A DNA stretch of 64,000 nucleotides from Desulfovibrio mangrovi (GCF_026230175.1 NZ_CP104208.1:2046001-2110000); one strand, 5' to 3'. Counted from the stretch's first letter, positions 30,554-40,249 are shown. Program-made: numbers and translations. Notes: generated from the sequence alone by a model not told the origin.

Positions 30554-31540
30554 TCATCGTTGCCCCTCAGGCAGCAGGATGCGCACGGTTGTGCCTGCCC
30601 CCTTCTCCGAAGTCACAAAAAAACGTCCGCCATGCGCCCAAATTATGCCGCGGGCCAATGCGAGCCCACGCCCCTTTGCCCCTTCGGCCTCACGGGTGGT
30701 GAAATACGGTTCGGCGCACACAGCGAGTACATCTGGCTCCATTCCCGCGCCGCTGTCCTGCACGTCGAGCACGACATGCCCCCCCTGCCTTTCACTGCTG
30801 CCAATGCGCACGAGCAGTGTCCCTTCACCATCAAGGGCACGCAAGGCATTATCCCACAATGCGTCAAAAGCTGTTTCAAGCAGGGAGACGTCCACCGAAA
30901 GCATCACATTCTCAGGCTCCGCCTGAAACTTCAGCTGAACAGCGAACGGCAGAAGGGACGAACGCCGCCTGCACCATTCGCCCACCACAGAACCGATATC
31001 CACCACCTCAAACTTGCAGTCGATCCTGCCCGCCATGATTCGGGCCATGAGAATGGCCTCTCCAGCCTGTTCACATCCACGCAGAATATTCTGCAATGCC
31101 CGCCCCACCATGGGAGCTCCCTGTACATCAAAGGAGGCGGCAATTTCGGCAAATCCTTGAATGGAGGCAAGAGTATTATTAAATTCGTGCGTTACCCCTC
31201 TGGCAAATCGAAGCAGGGCACTTTGCTGGCCCTGAGCCAGCCCCAAATCTTCCACAACGAGTACGCCCACCCCACTCTGGCCCATGGGCATAGGATGAAA
31301 ACGCGCAAGAAGGGGAATGCCGTCAGCCCCCGTCAAGGCCCCATGCCACTCGCCACCAGCCGCCACGGCCTGATGCAACGATGCGGGGAACCGTTCCGCA
31401 ATGTCGGCGTGCAACATATCGGCACCGACGGATACTCCCATCAGCTCCTGAAAAACGGGGGTTGCCTGGCACACGCGGCCAAAGGCATCCACCGTGGCTG
31501 CTCCCGCACGAATACCGGCCTTGTCATTATATATGGTCAC
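30554..31540 (-). CDS. NtrB-like sensor histidine kinase
   Basis: A 328-residue soluble kinase. An N-terminal PAS-like domain (about 1-100) precedes the phosphoacceptor His118 in GVTHEFNNTLASIQGF; the ATPase has DNALRAL, DSGAGM and a GRGLALARGI G2-type box. It uses a GTG start at 31540 with GGGGAG nine bases before it. There is no membrane segment, so it senses a cytosolic signal. Partner of the sigma-54 regulator. Confidence 0.88.
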   Translation of the reverse strand: MTIYNDKAGIRAGAATVDAFGRVCQATPVFQELMGVSVGADMLHADIAERFPASLHQAVAAGGEWHGALTGADGIPLLARFHPMPMGQSGVGVLVVEDLGLAQGQQSALLRFARGVTHEFNNTLASIQGFAEIAASFDVQGAPMVGRALQNILRGCEQAGEAILMARIMAGRIDCKFEVVDIGSVVGEWCRRRSSLLPFAVQLKFQAEPENVMLSVDVSLLETAFDALWDNALRALDGEGTLLVRIGSSERQGGHVVLDVQDSGAGMEPDVLAVCAEPYFTTREAEGAKGRGLALARGIIWAHGGRFFVTSEKGAGTTVRILLPEGQR

Positions 31541-31629
31541 AGGCAGTTTCTCCCCTTATCAGTTAGACACGGAGCCCAATGGCCCCTTCAGCCGAGTCTG
31601 GCGGCAAGATCATTCGGGAACTGAACGGC

Positions 31630-33546
31630 TCATGCCTTGGTGCGCATGGCAGCCAACCCGCTCCTGATGCGACGTGCTTTGGCCGGTCCGATACCGGGCA
31701 GCGCAGCCAGTTCAGCCTCAGACGCATCTGCCATATCCCTGATTGAAGAAAAATGCTCCCACAGAACCTTGGCGAGAGACGGTCCGATTCCTTCGATGCG
31801 TTGCAGTTCACCGGCCAATGCCGAACCCGCCCGCGCCTTTCTGTGTCTGCGTAACGAGTAATCATGCACGGCATCGCGGATAAGCTGCAGATACAACAGT
31901 TCCGGAGATCCCGCCCGCATGGAGACTGGATTCATTCTTCCCGGCAAGAAAATGGAATCGGCAACCCCGCCCTTCCTCCTGTCCGCACGGTTGGAATCCT
32001 CGGACCGCGCCTTGGCGATGGCTGCCACGGCAAAAAGCTGCCCGCAACCGGCCTCCTCAAGCACGGACATGACCGCCCCGAGCTGGCCGCGCCCGCCGTC
32101 CACCAGCAACAGATCCGGCCATGGCGGACCGGATTCCAGCCTGCGGCGCATCCATGCGGCAAGCACACCGTAATCATCTCCTCCTGATTCCTCATCCGTA
32201 AAGGCGTAAGTGCGGTACTGGTCTTTGGCCGGTTTGCCGTCTTCAAAGACCACCACGCCCACGCGAGTATCCCTTCCTCCCGTGTGCGAGACGTCCACGG
32301 CTTCAATCCGGTGCGGCAGGGATGCCATCCCCAGCTTCGCCGCCAGAATCTCCTCCACGTTTGCAGAGGCTGAAGTGCGGGCCTCTTCCGCCGCGTTGGT
32401 CTGCGCCATGGTTACGAGCCTGTTCTCGGCATCGCCGCGCGGAGGTCCGATGCGTACCGTACTCCCACGCAGCTCGCTTAATGCTTCGGCAAGCGCGGCG
32501 AGCGGATCATCACTGTCTGCAAGCACCTCTTCATCTGACAACCCCAGACTATCGGACATTACCGGCAAGGCCGAACCATCTTGAGCCTGCTCTTCCAATG
32601 CCCATGGAATGACTATTCGTTGCGGTACCACACTCTGCGGGCCGTAATACTGCCCCAGAAAGCTGAGCACCATTTCCGGAGCCTCTTCCAATCCCAGTCC
32701 GCTCCAGAAAAAGTTACGCCCGTCGAGCAACACGCCACCGCGGACAAACAGCACACCAAGCGCGAGCCCCTTGGAGGTTTCGGCAACACCAAGCACGTCC
32801 ATATCTCTTTCGGAGCCGAGCACCGCCGCCTGCTTCTCAACAGTACGCCGGATAGCGGCAATCTGATCGCGCAACTCTGCAGCCTTCTCGAACTCCAGCG
32901 CTTCCGAGGCATCCAGCATCTGTTGCTGCAGCAACTCAAGCAATTCCGATGAACGGCCATTCAGAAGCAGTTCCACCTTGCCGACCATGGCCCTGTATCG
33001 GGCATTATCCACGGGCAGGCAGCAGGGGCCGAGACACTGTCCCATATGATGGTACAGGCAGGGCCGGACCCTGTTTCTGAAAGCGGTATCCGAACACCGC
33101 CTGAGCAGAAAGACACGCTGGATGGCCTTCCATGTATCACGGGCAGCCTGCGCCGATGTATACGGCCCGAAATAGGCCGAACCATCGCGCACCACCTTGC
33201 GGGTCAGCGTAAGACGCGGCCACTCATGCCGCTTTGTGAGCTTGAAGAGAATGTACTGCTTGTCGTCGCGCAGCACGATGTTGTACCGCGGCCTGTGCTT
33301 CTTGATGAGGCTGGCCTCCAGCAGCAGCGCCTCCTTCTCCGAAGTGGTGGAGAGGGTATCCACGCTGACAGCCATGCGAACCATGGCTCTGGTCTTTGGC
33401 GTAAGCGTCTTGTCAGGCCGGAAGTAAGAGGCAAGGCGCTTGCGCAGCACCTTGGCCTTTCCAACATATATGATATGGCCCCCGGCATCCTTAAAAAGAT
33501 AGACGCCGGGCGTAAGGGGAATGTTTCGCGGTTCAATGGAGTCCAT
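31630..33546 (-). CDS. uvrC: Excinuclease ABC subunit C
   Basis: A 638-residue nucleotide excision repair endonuclease that makes both incisions around DNA lesions with UvrA and UvrB. N-terminal GIY-YIG nuclease (GVYLFKDAGGHIIYVGKAK), UVR motif (LEFEKAAELRDQIAAI), the C-terminal RNase H-like endonuclease with VDVSHTGG, VVFEDGKPAK and LLLVDGGRGQL, and two helix-hairpin-helix motifs (IEGIGPSLA, LPGIGPAKA). Length is normal. It stands alone on the minus strand. Confidence 0.97.
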   Translation of the reverse strand: MDSIEPRNIPLTPGVYLFKDAGGHIIYVGKAKVLRKRLASYFRPDKTLTPKTRAMVRMAVSVDTLSTTSEKEALLLEASLIKKHRPRYNIVLRDDKQYILFKLTKRHEWPRLTLTRKVVRDGSAYFGPYTSAQAARDTWKAIQRVFLLRRCSDTAFRNRVRPCLYHHMGQCLGPCCLPVDNARYRAMVGKVELLLNGRSSELLELLQQQMLDASEALEFEKAAELRDQIAAIRRTVEKQAAVLGSERDMDVLGVAETSKGLALGVLFVRGGVLLDGRNFFWSGLGLEEAPEMVLSFLGQYYGPQSVVPQRIVIPWALEEQAQDGSALPVMSDSLGLSDEEVLADSDDPLAALAEALSELRGSTVRIGPPRGDAENRLVTMAQTNAAEEARTSASANVEEILAAKLGMASLPHRIEAVDVSHTGGRDTRVGVVVFEDGKPAKDQYRTYAFTDEESGGDDYGVLAAWMRRRLESGPPWPDLLLVDGGRGQLGAVMSVLEEAGCGQLFAVAAIAKARSEDSNRADRRKGGVADSIFLPGRMNPVSMRAGSPELLYLQLIRDAVHDYSLRRHRKARAGSALAGELQRIEGIGPSLAKVLWEHFSSIRDMADASEAELAALPGIGPAKARRIRSGLAAMRTKA

Positions 33547-33875
33547 GACCTGTTCTCTGCCAAGTTAGCCAAGAGCCGTCAAATGCGATGTCAGCCAAAT
33601 CTTGAAAAACACTGTCATAATATTGACGAAACAACGGCCAATCCAGATACAAAACTTTGTACAAAATTAATCTCTAGACTTAACAATAATATCAACATGC
33701 CAATTTAATTACACATTACTGAAGAAACGTCATCCGAGATAAATTTTTTGTACCGTTTAAAAAATTTTACCTTTTCTCTTGCCATGCTTCCGGTACTGGG
33801 ATAAAAGTCTCGTAACTGATTATGGTCATTCGCGTCAGGAACGTTGACCAAAGCAAAAGAAAGAAGGACAAACCA
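33547..33875. other. Porin upstream region
   Basis: About 330 AT-rich bases between divergent uvrC and the porin. Possible promoters: TTGACG at 33623 and TTGTAC at 33657, each with a loose -10 about 17 bases on. TTTGTACAAA (33656-33665) is a palindrome. A long leader is likely, as is common for porins. Confidence 0.45.
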
Positions 33876-35303
33876 ATGAAAAGAGTTATCACTCTGATGC
33901 TCGCTCTGGCACTGGTATTCGGCGCTGTCGCCAACAGCTCCGCTACCGATTTCAAGGCCAAGGGCACCTACCAGATCGGCTACCAGTGGACCGACAACAC
34001 CAACTTCAACGACGCTGATTCTGACGGCGCATCCGAAGACGATTTCGTTGCTAAGCAGCGTTTCCGTACCCAGATCGACATCGTTTCCAGCGAAAACCTC
34101 TCCGGTGTTGTTTTCTTCGAAATCAACAACACCTGGGGCCGCACTTCCGGTGGCGCTGGTAACGGCGCTGGTGGTGCAATCGGCGCTGACGGCGTGAACG
34201 TTCAGACCCGTCGTGCTTTCATCGACTGGACTGTTCCGAACACCGCTCTTGACATCCGCATGGGTATCCAGGGCCTGGCCCTGCCCGGCGTTGTTGCTGG
34301 TTCCCCCGTTCTGGACAACGACGTAGCAGCTGTTGTTGCTACCTACAAGTTCAACGACATGTTCTCCATGAATGCTGTTTGGGCACGCCCCTTCGACACC
34401 TCTGCAGGTGAAGACACCACTGTCAACGCTCAGGACGAAATGGATGTTTTCGCTCTGATCGGCGGCGTTAAGATGGACGGCATGGAATTCACCCCCTGGG
34501 CTGCATACGCAGCTGTTGGCAAGGACATCGCCGACATCGGTAACGAACTGCCTGGCCTGCTGTCTGTTGCTGGCGCACAGGGCGTGGAAACCTATGAAGA
34601 CAACGCCCGCGCTTACTGGCTGGGCCTCGGCTTCTCCATGGACATGTTCGATCCCATCGTTTTCAAGATGGACGCCATGTACGGTTCCGTTGACTCCGGC
34701 GACGCCAAGAACTCCTCCAACGACGACGCTCTTGACCGTTCCGGCTGGACCATGATCGGCAAGCTGTCCTACAAGATGGACATGGTTACCCCCGGCGTTA
34801 TCGGTTGGTACTCCTCCGGTGAAGACGACGACGTAACCAACGGTTCCGAGCGTCTGCCCCGCGTTGACGGCTCCTTCACCGCTACCTCCTTCGGCTTTGA
34901 CGGCGCTGCTGCCGGCTTCGCTTCTCAGGACAACATCGGCCTGACCAACGAAGGTACCTGGGCCGCTGGTCTGCTGCTCGAAGACATCAAGGTTATCGAC
35001 AGCCTGACCTCTCAGTTCCGCGTTGTGTACGTAAAGGGTACCAACGATGCTGACTTCCTCGACAGCTATGTCAACGACTACGCTGGCGCCAAGTCTGACC
35101 TGCTCGGCACCATGCTGACCGACGAAGACAGCGCTTGGGAAATCAACTTCGACCACAAGTACGACATCTATGAAAACCTGGCTCTCTTCGTAGAAATGGG
35201 TTACATCAACCTGGATCTCGACGAAGACGCTTGGGGCATCACCGACAATTCCTACGACGACGACGCCTACAAGCTGGGCTTCGTATTCCAGTACACCTTC
35301 TAA
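33876..35303 (+). CDS. Outer-membrane homotrimeric porin
   Basis: A 475-residue beta-barrel porin of the type abundant in Desulfovibrio outer membranes. It has a signal peptide (residues 1 to about 23, MKRVITLMLALALVFGA) and a mature chain beginning with a barrel strand (FKAKGTYQIGYQWTD). It is rich in Asp, Gly and alternating aromatic strands, and ends in FQYTF with a terminal Phe, the assembly signal for BamA. AAGGA precedes ATG 33876; the in-frame ATG at 33822 would add a charged extension before the signal and is rejected. Codon use is strongly biased, as in highly expressed genes. Confidence 0.92.
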   Translation: MKRVITLMLALALVFGAVANSSATDFKAKGTYQIGYQWTDNTNFNDADSDGASEDDFVAKQRFRTQIDIVSSENLSGVVFFEINNTWGRTSGGAGNGAGGAIGADGVNVQTRRAFIDWTVPNTALDIRMGIQGLALPGVVAGSPVLDNDVAAVVATYKFNDMFSMNAVWARPFDTSAGEDTTVNAQDEMDVFALIGGVKMDGMEFTPWAAYAAVGKDIADIGNELPGLLSVAGAQGVETYEDNARAYWLGLGFSMDMFDPIVFKMDAMYGSVDSGDAKNSSNDDALDRSGWTMIGKLSYKMDMVTPGVIGWYSSGEDDDVTNGSERLPRVDGSFTATSFGFDGAAAGFASQDNIGLTNEGTWAAGLLLEDIKVIDSLTSQFRVVYVKGTNDADFLDSYVNDYAGAKSDLLGTMLTDEDSAWEINFDHKYDIYENLALFVEMGYINLDLDEDAWGITDNSYDDDAYKLGFVFQYTF

Positions 35304-35350
35304 GGTTTACTGCGAATCTCGTACGCAAAAAACATCCTGACGCTTTGACA

Positions 35351-35382
35351 GCCGGGGGCTTCGGCCCCCGGCTTATATTTTT
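35351..35382 (+). terminator. Terminator of the porin gene
   Basis: GCCGGGGGC, TTCG tetraloop, GCCCCCGGC, then TTATATTTTT. Strong and well placed 48 bases after the stop. Confidence 0.93.
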
Positions 35383-35652
35383 GCAGCATCACGGATGCAT
35401 GGTGCTGCCAAAGCGTCCGACAAACTCCGGTTCTTGCCCGATTATCCCATCCCTCCCCTCCAGAAAACAGCCTGTCTCCATACTCGACTTTTCCCTCCCC
35501 CTCCTATAAGAGAAGTGCGTTCCGAACAGTTCCCACGACCAGCCTGCCATTCAGCCGCTCTGCTCTTTCCTGCGGTCTGGTGAAACCATACGCAGTCACC
35601 GCCCGGGACGGCAGAATACGCATAACGGTCAGGCGCAACATAAGGAGCCGCA

Positions 35653-36957
35653 ATGCCCTGTCGTACCTTTTCCTATCAGTCGCCCGCAGATGCCGCGCCC
35701 ATTCGCGCACTGCTCTCCGGGCGGGATGATCCCAACAACTCCGTAGAGCCCGTGGTGCAGGACATCCTTGCCACCGTGCAGAAAGACGGGGATGCGGCCC
35801 TCATTGCCTATACCCGGAAATTCGACTGTCCTTCCTTTTCCCCCGAGATGCTTCGCGTTCCCGCAGCCATACTGGAGAATGCCTCGAAGCATGTTCCTGC
35901 AGAAGATCTTGCCATCATTCTGGAAGCAGCGGACAACATCCGCGCCTTCCATGAACGCCAGAAGCAGAATTCCTGGTTCACCACGTCTGAAGACGGCACC
36001 GTGCTGGGTCAAATGGTGCGCCCCGTAGATCGCGTAGGCCTCTACGTTCCCGGCGGACAGGGCGGCAACACTCCGCTCATTTCCAGCATGCTCATGAATG
36101 CCATTCCCGCGCAGGTAGCCGGCGTTCCGTCCATTGCCGTGGTTTCGCCCCCGCGTGAAGACGGCACTCCCAACCCGTACATTCTGGCAGCAGCCCATGC
36201 CCTCGGCATTGACGAGGTGTATGCATGCGGCAGCGCATGGGCCATAGCCGCACTGGCCTATGGCACAGAAAGCATCGCGCCTGTGGATGTCATTGCAGGC
36301 CCGGGCAACATCTTCGTAGCCACGGCCAAGCGCATGCTCATCGGCAAGGTGGGCATAGACATGATTGCAGGCCCCAGCGAGATTCTCATTCTTGCGGACA
36401 ATACCGCCCGCGCCGATCAGGTAGCGGCCGATATGCTCTCACAGGCCGAGCACGACACGCTGGCCTCATCCGTGCTGATCACCGACAACGCAGCGCTGGC
36501 GGATGCCGTAAAGGCCGAACTCATCACACAGACAGAGGCATTGCCGCGTTGCGACATCGCCCGCAAGGCTCTTGCCGACTGGGGTGCCATCGTCGTCACA
36601 GACACCATGGAACGCGCTGTTGAGCTTTCCAACATCATCGCGCCGGAGCATCTGGAAGTCATTGTAGCAGATCCCTGGACCATGCTGCCCAAGCTGCGCA
36701 ACGCAGGCGCCATTTTCCTCGGGGCCAACTCGCCCGAGCCTGTCGGCGACTATTTTGCCGGCCCCAACCACGTGCTGCCCACCAACGGCACGGCACGTTT
36801 CTCATCCGCCCTTTCGGTGGAGACCTTTACCAAGAAATCCAGCATCATTGCGGCATCTGCCTCCTTCACGCAGGAAAACGCGGCCAAGATAGCCCGCCTT
36901 GCACGCCTTGAAGGACTGGAAGCTCACGCCCGTTCCGCGGAATCCCGCACACGATAA
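35653..36957 (+). CDS. hisD: Histidinol dehydrogenase
   Basis: A 434-residue enzyme for the last two steps of histidine synthesis (histidinol to histidine with NAD). Conserved [35 protein letters not shown]-like (MLSQAEHD) zinc-site region, and [16 protein letters not shown] are present. AAGGAG precedes the ATG. purC follows 19 bases later, suggesting cotranscription of histidine and purine genes. Confidence 0.96.
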   Translation: MPCRTFSYQSPADAAPIRALLSGRDDPNNSVEPVVQDILATVQKDGDAALIAYTRKFDCPSFSPEMLRVPAAILENASKHVPAEDLAIILEAADNIRAFHERQKQNSWFTTSEDGTVLGQMVRPVDRVGLYVPGGQGGNTPLISSMLMNAIPAQVAGVPSIAVVSPPREDGTPNPYILAAAHALGIDEVYACGSAWAIAALAYGTESIAPVDVIAGPGNIFVATAKRMLIGKVGIDMIAGPSEILILADNTARADQVAADMLSQAEHDTLASSVLITDNAALADAVKAELITQTEALPRCDIARKALADWGAIVVTDTMERAVELSNIIAPEHLEVIVADPWTMLPKLRNAGAIFLGANSPEPVGDYFAGPNHVLPTNGTARFSSALSVETFTKKSSIIAASASFTQENAAKIARLARLEGLEAHARSAESRTR

Positions 36958-36976
36958 CCATTTCAGGAGAAGCACC

Positions 36977-37873
36977 ATGAACGTTGTCACCAAGACCAAC
37001 ATTACCGAGTATCCGCTCATTTCCCGCGGCAAGGTTCGCGACATTTATGAAATCGACAAGGACACCCTGCTGCTGGTTACCACCGACCGCATGTCCGCCT
37101 TTGACGTCATCATGAACGAACCCATTCCCTACAAGGGCGTGGTGCTCAACCAGATCACCCTGTTCTGGATGGAAATGTTCAAGGACATCCTGCCCAACCA
37201 CCTCATCGCTTCCGAGGTGAAGGACTTCCCCGAGCCTCTGCACAAGTACGCCGCTGACCTTGAAGGCCGCTCCGTACTGGTCCGCAAGGCCAAGCCCCTG
37301 CCCATTGAATGCATCATCCGCGGCCACATCACCGGTTCCGGCTGGAAGGATTACCTCAAGACCGGTTCCGTCTGCGGCCACAAGCTGCCTGAAGGACTCA
37401 AGGAATCCGAAAAGCTTGCCACCCCCCTGTTCACCCCCTCCACCAAGGCCGAACTGGGCGAGCACGACGAAAATATCACCGTTGAGCAGGCTATCAACAT
37501 GATCGGTGAAGAGCTGGCCCGCAAGGTTGAGGCCGTCTCCATCGCCATCTTCAGTCAGGGTCGTGAATACGCAGAAAGCAAAGGCATCATCATCGCCGAC
37601 ACCAAGTTCGAATTCGGCCTGCTGGACGGCGAACTCATCCTTATTGACGAAGTTCTCACCCCCGACTCTTCCCGTTTCTGGCCCATGGCAGGCTACGAGG
37701 CAGGCAAGGGGCAGCCAAGCTTTGACAAGCAGTACCTGCGAGACTGGCTCTCCGCCCAGCCTTGGGACAAGACGCCTCCTCCGCCCGCTCTGCCCGAAAA
37801 TGTAATCGCCGAAACCAGAAAGAAATACGAAGAGGCATATTCCATTTTGACGGGCAAGGCGCTTCCCTGCTAG
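36977..37873 (+). CDS. purC: SAICAR synthase
   Basis: A 298-residue enzyme that joins CAIR and aspartate in purine synthesis. The opening [44 protein letters not shown] and DTKFEFGL segments are typical of the longer (Ade1-like) form. CAGGAGA precedes ATG 36977, choosing it over the in-frame ATG at 36899 that overlaps hisD. Directly downstream of hisD. Confidence 0.96.
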   Translation: MNVVTKTNITEYPLISRGKVRDIYEIDKDTLLLVTTDRMSAFDVIMNEPIPYKGVVLNQITLFWMEMFKDILPNHLIASEVKDFPEPLHKYAADLEGRSVLVRKAKPLPIECIIRGHITGSGWKDYLKTGSVCGHKLPEGLKESEKLATPLFTPSTKAELGEHDENITVEQAINMIGEELARKVEAVSIAIFSQGREYAESKGIIIADTKFEFGLLDGELILIDEVLTPDSSRFWPMAGYEAGKGQPSFDKQYLRDWLSAQPWDKTPPPPALPENVIAETRKKYEEAYSILTGKALPC

Positions 37874-37955
37874 TATTACTCTTACACTGCCCGAAACATG
37901 TTTTTCATGCGCGCCGAAAGTTGCGCATCCCTCACAAACAATAACGGAGAATCAC

Positions 37956-38726
37956 ATGCTGCTTGAAGGTAAAAGAGCCCTCATTTTCGGAGTGGCCAAC
38001 AACAAGAGCATTGCATACGGCATAGCCAAGGAATTCAAGGCGCAGGGCGCCCGCCTCGCCTTCAACTATCTCGGCGACGCGCTGCTCAAGCGTGTTGAGC
38101 CCATTTCCGAAGAACTTGGTGGCGACTTCATCTTCCAGTGTGACGTCACCAGCGATGAAGAAATCGCAGCCAGTGTTGAACGGGTCAAAAAGGAATGGGG
38201 CGGGGTAGACATCCTCATCCACTCCATCGGCTTTGCAAACCGCGAAGACCTTCAGGGACGCTTCATCGAAACTTCCCGCGACGGCTTCAAGCTTGCGCTC
38301 GACATTTCGGCCTACTCCCTCACCGCTCTGGCAAATGCCTATGAAGACCTGCTGACAGAGAACGCATCCGTGATTACTCTTTCTTACTACGGTGCGGAAA
38401 AGGTCATCACCAACTATAACGTCATGGGTGTAGCCAAGGCCGCTCTCGAGGCCAGCGTGCGCTATCTGGCTGTTGATCTGGGTGCAAAGGGCGTCCGCAT
38501 CAACGGCATCAGCGCCGGCCCGATCAAGACCCTTGCAGCATCCGGCATTTCCGGGTTCCGCAGCATCCTCAACTACATTGAGGAACAGGCTCCCTTGCGG
38601 CGGAACGTAACCATCGAAGACGTGGGCCGCAGCGCCGTCTATCTCGCCTCGGATCTTTCCTCCGGCGTGACCGGCGAAATCCTGCACGTAGACAGCGGCT
38701 ACAACGTGATGGGCATCGGACTATAG
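37956..38726 (+). CDS. fabI: Enoyl-[acyl-carrier-protein] reductase (NADH)
   Basis: A 256-residue short-chain dehydrogenase that performs the last reduction of each fatty-acid elongation round. The nucleotide-binding FGVANNKSIAYGIA, SIGFA, and catalytic Tyr-x6-Lys (NYNVMGVAK) identify FabI, followed by GPIKTLAASGISGF. It is a target of triclosan-type inhibitors in other bacteria. A 31-codon membrane-protein gene follows closely. Confidence 0.96.
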   Translation: MLLEGKRALIFGVANNKSIAYGIAKEFKAQGARLAFNYLGDALLKRVEPISEELGGDFIFQCDVTSDEEIAASVERVKKEWGGVDILIHSIGFANREDLQGRFIETSRDGFKLALDISAYSLTALANAYEDLLTENASVITLSYYGAEKVITNYNVMGVAKAALEASVRYLAVDLGAKGVRINGISAGPIKTLAASGISGFRSILNYIEEQAPLRRNVTIEDVGRSAVYLASDLSSGVTGEILHVDSGYNVMGIGL

Positions 38727-38749
38727 GCGAGCCATAAGGAGAAACCACC

Positions 38750-38845
38750 ATGTGGGATTTCATCATCCCCCTTGTGGGATTCGTGATTCTTGCCTTCATC
38801 ACCATCAAGGTGATGCCGAAGGACTATGTGCCCAAAGGCGGCTGA
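38750..38845 (+). CDS. Small 31-residue membrane protein
   Basis: Too short for ordinary gene calls, but it has a strong RBS (AAGGAGA, seven bases before the ATG) and begins 23 bases after the fabI stop. The peptide starts MWDFIIPLVGF and has one hydrophobic helix (about residues 3-20) and a basic tail with KVMPKDYVPKGG. A terminator follows. It is likely in the fabI transcript. No family was recognised; a role as a small membrane subunit or regulator is only inference. Confidence 0.65.
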   Translation: MWDFIIPLVGFVILAFITIKVMPKDYVPKGG

Positions 38846-38934
38846 ATTCCGCACATTGATGGACGGAGAGGCTCTTCGTCCGGCTGTGGCTGCGGTGCAG
38901 GCCTGCGGAAACAGAAAGGCTGCAACAAGTAGCA

Positions 38935-38971
38935 AAGGGGCGGCGCCCGTGTGCCGCCCCTTCTTTTTTTT
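38935..38971 (+). terminator. Terminator after fabI and the small ORF
   Basis: AAGGGGCGGC and GCCGCCCCTT pair around eight bases, followed by TTCTTTTTTTT-like sequence. Confidence 0.9.
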
Positions 38972-38973
38972 GC

Positions 38974-39002
38974 TTGCCAAGCATACGCCCTTTTGCTAGT
39001 TA
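38974..39002 (+). promoter_or_regulatory. Promoter of tRNA-Ser copy 1
   Basis: TTGCCA, 17 bases, TAGTTA, ending 15 bases before the tRNA. The same arrangement recurs before copy 2 with GCTTGCCAAG and ACGCCC conserved. Confidence 0.5.
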
Positions 39003-39017
39003 CACGCTTCCTGATGC

Positions 39018-39110
39018 GGTGAGGTGTCCGAGTCCGGTCGAAGGAGCACGATTGGAAATCGTGTGTACCTTAACAGGGTACCGAGAGTTCGAATCTCTCC
39101 CTCACCGCCA
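39018..39110 (+). tRNA. tRNA-Ser (anticodon GGA), copy 1
   Basis: 93 bases with an encoded CCA end. Acceptor GGTGAGG pairs with CCTCACC; anticodon stem CACGA/TCGTG holds GGA at 39054-39056; a long variable arm (GTACC..GGTACC) is typical of serine tRNA; the T-loop has GTTCGAATC. Confidence 0.97.
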
Positions 39111-39138
39111 TCAAAAAATTTTTCTGCCATGGCAGAAA

Positions 39139-39223
39139 GGGAGTCGGGCGGCGGATGCGCTGCCAACCCGGTCAGGTCTGAAAAGAAGCAGCCGCAACAG
39201 TTGCTTTCGGGTGCCCGACTCCC
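39139..39223 (+). ncRNA. ffs: Small SRP RNA (4.5S RNA)
   Basis: A hairpin of about 85 bases closed by GGGAGTCGGGC and GCCCGACTCCC. Its apical part contains GGTCAGG, a GAAA tetraloop region and GAAGCAGCC, the conserved Ffh-binding core of SRP RNA. It lies only 28 bases after tRNA-Ser copy 1 and is followed by a strong terminator, so it may be cotranscribed with that tRNA. It lacks the Alu domain, as in other Proteobacteria. Exact ends are estimated from the closing stem. Confidence 0.9.
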
Positions 39224-39224
39224 A

Positions 39225-39259
39225 GAAGGCGCAATCTTCGGATTGTGCCTTCTTTTTTT
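39225..39259 (+). terminator. Terminator after the SRP RNA
   Basis: GAAGGCGCAATC, TTCG loop, GATTGTGCCTTC (one G-T pair), then seven T residues. Confidence 0.9.
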
Positions 39260-39289
39260 GCCAAAACAGCTTTTTTCCGCATTTTTCGC

Positions 39290-39318
39290 TTGCCAAGGTC
39301 ACGCCCCTTTGCTAGCTA
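39290..39318 (+). promoter_or_regulatory. Promoter of tRNA-Ser copy 2
   Basis: TTGCCA, 17 bases, TAGCTA; matches the copy 1 promoter in sequence and spacing, showing the promoter was duplicated with the tRNA. Confidence 0.5.
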
Positions 39319-39330
39319 TCTCTCCGCGTT

Positions 39331-39423
39331 GGTGAGGTGTCCGAGTCCGGTCGAAGGAGCACGATTGGAAATCGTGTGTACCTTAACAGGGTACCGAGAG
39401 TTCGAATCTCTCCCTCACCGCCA
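39331..39423 (+). tRNA. tRNA-Ser (anticodon GGA), copy 2
   Basis: Identical over all 93 bases to copy 1, including CCA; anticodon GGA at 39367-39369. Decodes UCC and UCU. Confidence 0.97.
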
Positions 39424-39433
39424 CCGCAAACAA

Positions 39434-39470
39434 AAGCGGCGCAATCTCACGATTGCGCCGCTTATTTTTT
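39434..39470 (+). terminator. Terminator after tRNA-Ser copy 2
   Basis: AAGCGGCGCAATC and GATTGCGCCGCTT pair perfectly around TCAC, then ATTTTTT. Confidence 0.9.
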
Positions 39471-39487
39471 ATCCTCTCAAGAATCCG

Positions 39488-40249
39488 CTACCACTCGGGC
39501 TCCTTCTCCTTATCGAGCTTGCATGCAACCCAACTGGTGAGCTGCCTGACCGGGGCAAAAATCGACGCAACAACCAGCCCCACGACAAAGCCTCCGAATG
39601 CGGTGCCTCCTGCGGGAACAACTCCGAGCTTGTTGAACGCCGTAGCGGTCAAGATGGACACGCCTATTCCCAGCGCAAGGAACCACACAGCGCGCAGACC
39701 GGTCTCGGCCCCGTCGCGCAGCACGATGAGCAGCTTGGCATACAGCCCCACGGCCAGCAGATAGGCTGCAAAGGTCACCAGACCGGCGTAAGGACCGGCA
39801 TACAGGAAACAAAGCAGCAATGCGCCTGCCACGGTGGAGAGCCAGATGCCTGCCTGAATATTCATGCCGGTTTCACGATCAAGACAGCGCAAGGTCAGGG
39901 CAAGCAGCAGGCCGGAACTAACCAGACATCCGAGGACCACAGCCCATTTCCCGGGGAGATAGAAGGCCGCATTCGCCATGGCAAAGGCGAGCAGCCCCAT
40001 GAACGCACAACCGGGCATGAACGCGCCACTCTCCTTGCGAAACTCGGCAAAGGCGTCCAGCATCACTGCGCAGATGCAGCCCAGCAGCCCTCCCAGCCCA
40101 ATCATCGCGAAAGGAACGCCGCCAAACACCAGCGCCACAGACAGCAACAAGGCGCAGACGCCCCATTTCAGCCAGAAGGCACCCCCTAATGCGACCACAC
40201 CGCACAGGACGGCATCCTTCCAGGCCTTGATTCTATTCCGTATCTTCAT
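39488..40249 (-). CDS. Membrane protein of unknown function
   Basis: A 253-residue protein with about seven hydrophobic segments, starting MKIRNRIKAWKDAVL and ending in a charged tail (KLDKEKEPEW). AGGAG precedes the ATG at 40249; the longer open frame to 40378 has no RBS. I recognise no family and no catalytic motif. It runs toward the tRNA-Ser terminator, which may act for both. It lies downstream of the PilZ gene on the same strand but a terminator separates them. Confidence 0.7.
   Translation of the reverse strand: MKIRNRIKAWKDAVLCGVVALGGAFWLKWGVCALLLSVALVFGGVPFAMIGLGGLLGCICAVMLDAFAEFRKESGAFMPGCAFMGLLAFAMANAAFYLPGKWAVVLGCLVSSGLLLALTLRCLDRETGMNIQAGIWLSTVAGALLLCFLYAGPYAGLVTFAAYLLAVGLYAKLLIVLRDGAETGLRAVWFLALGIGVSILTATAFNKLGVVPAGGTAFGGFVVGLVVASIFAPVRQLTSWVACKLDKEKEPEW

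Noticed and set aside
30464-31624. 386-codon open frame opposite the NtrB-like kinase
   Set aside because: Shadow of the kinase gene; no family signal and no RBS.
33705-35156. 483-codon open frame opposite the porin
   Set aside because: Low-complexity Val/Gly shadow of the porin codon pattern; the porin strand has signal peptide, RBS and terminator.
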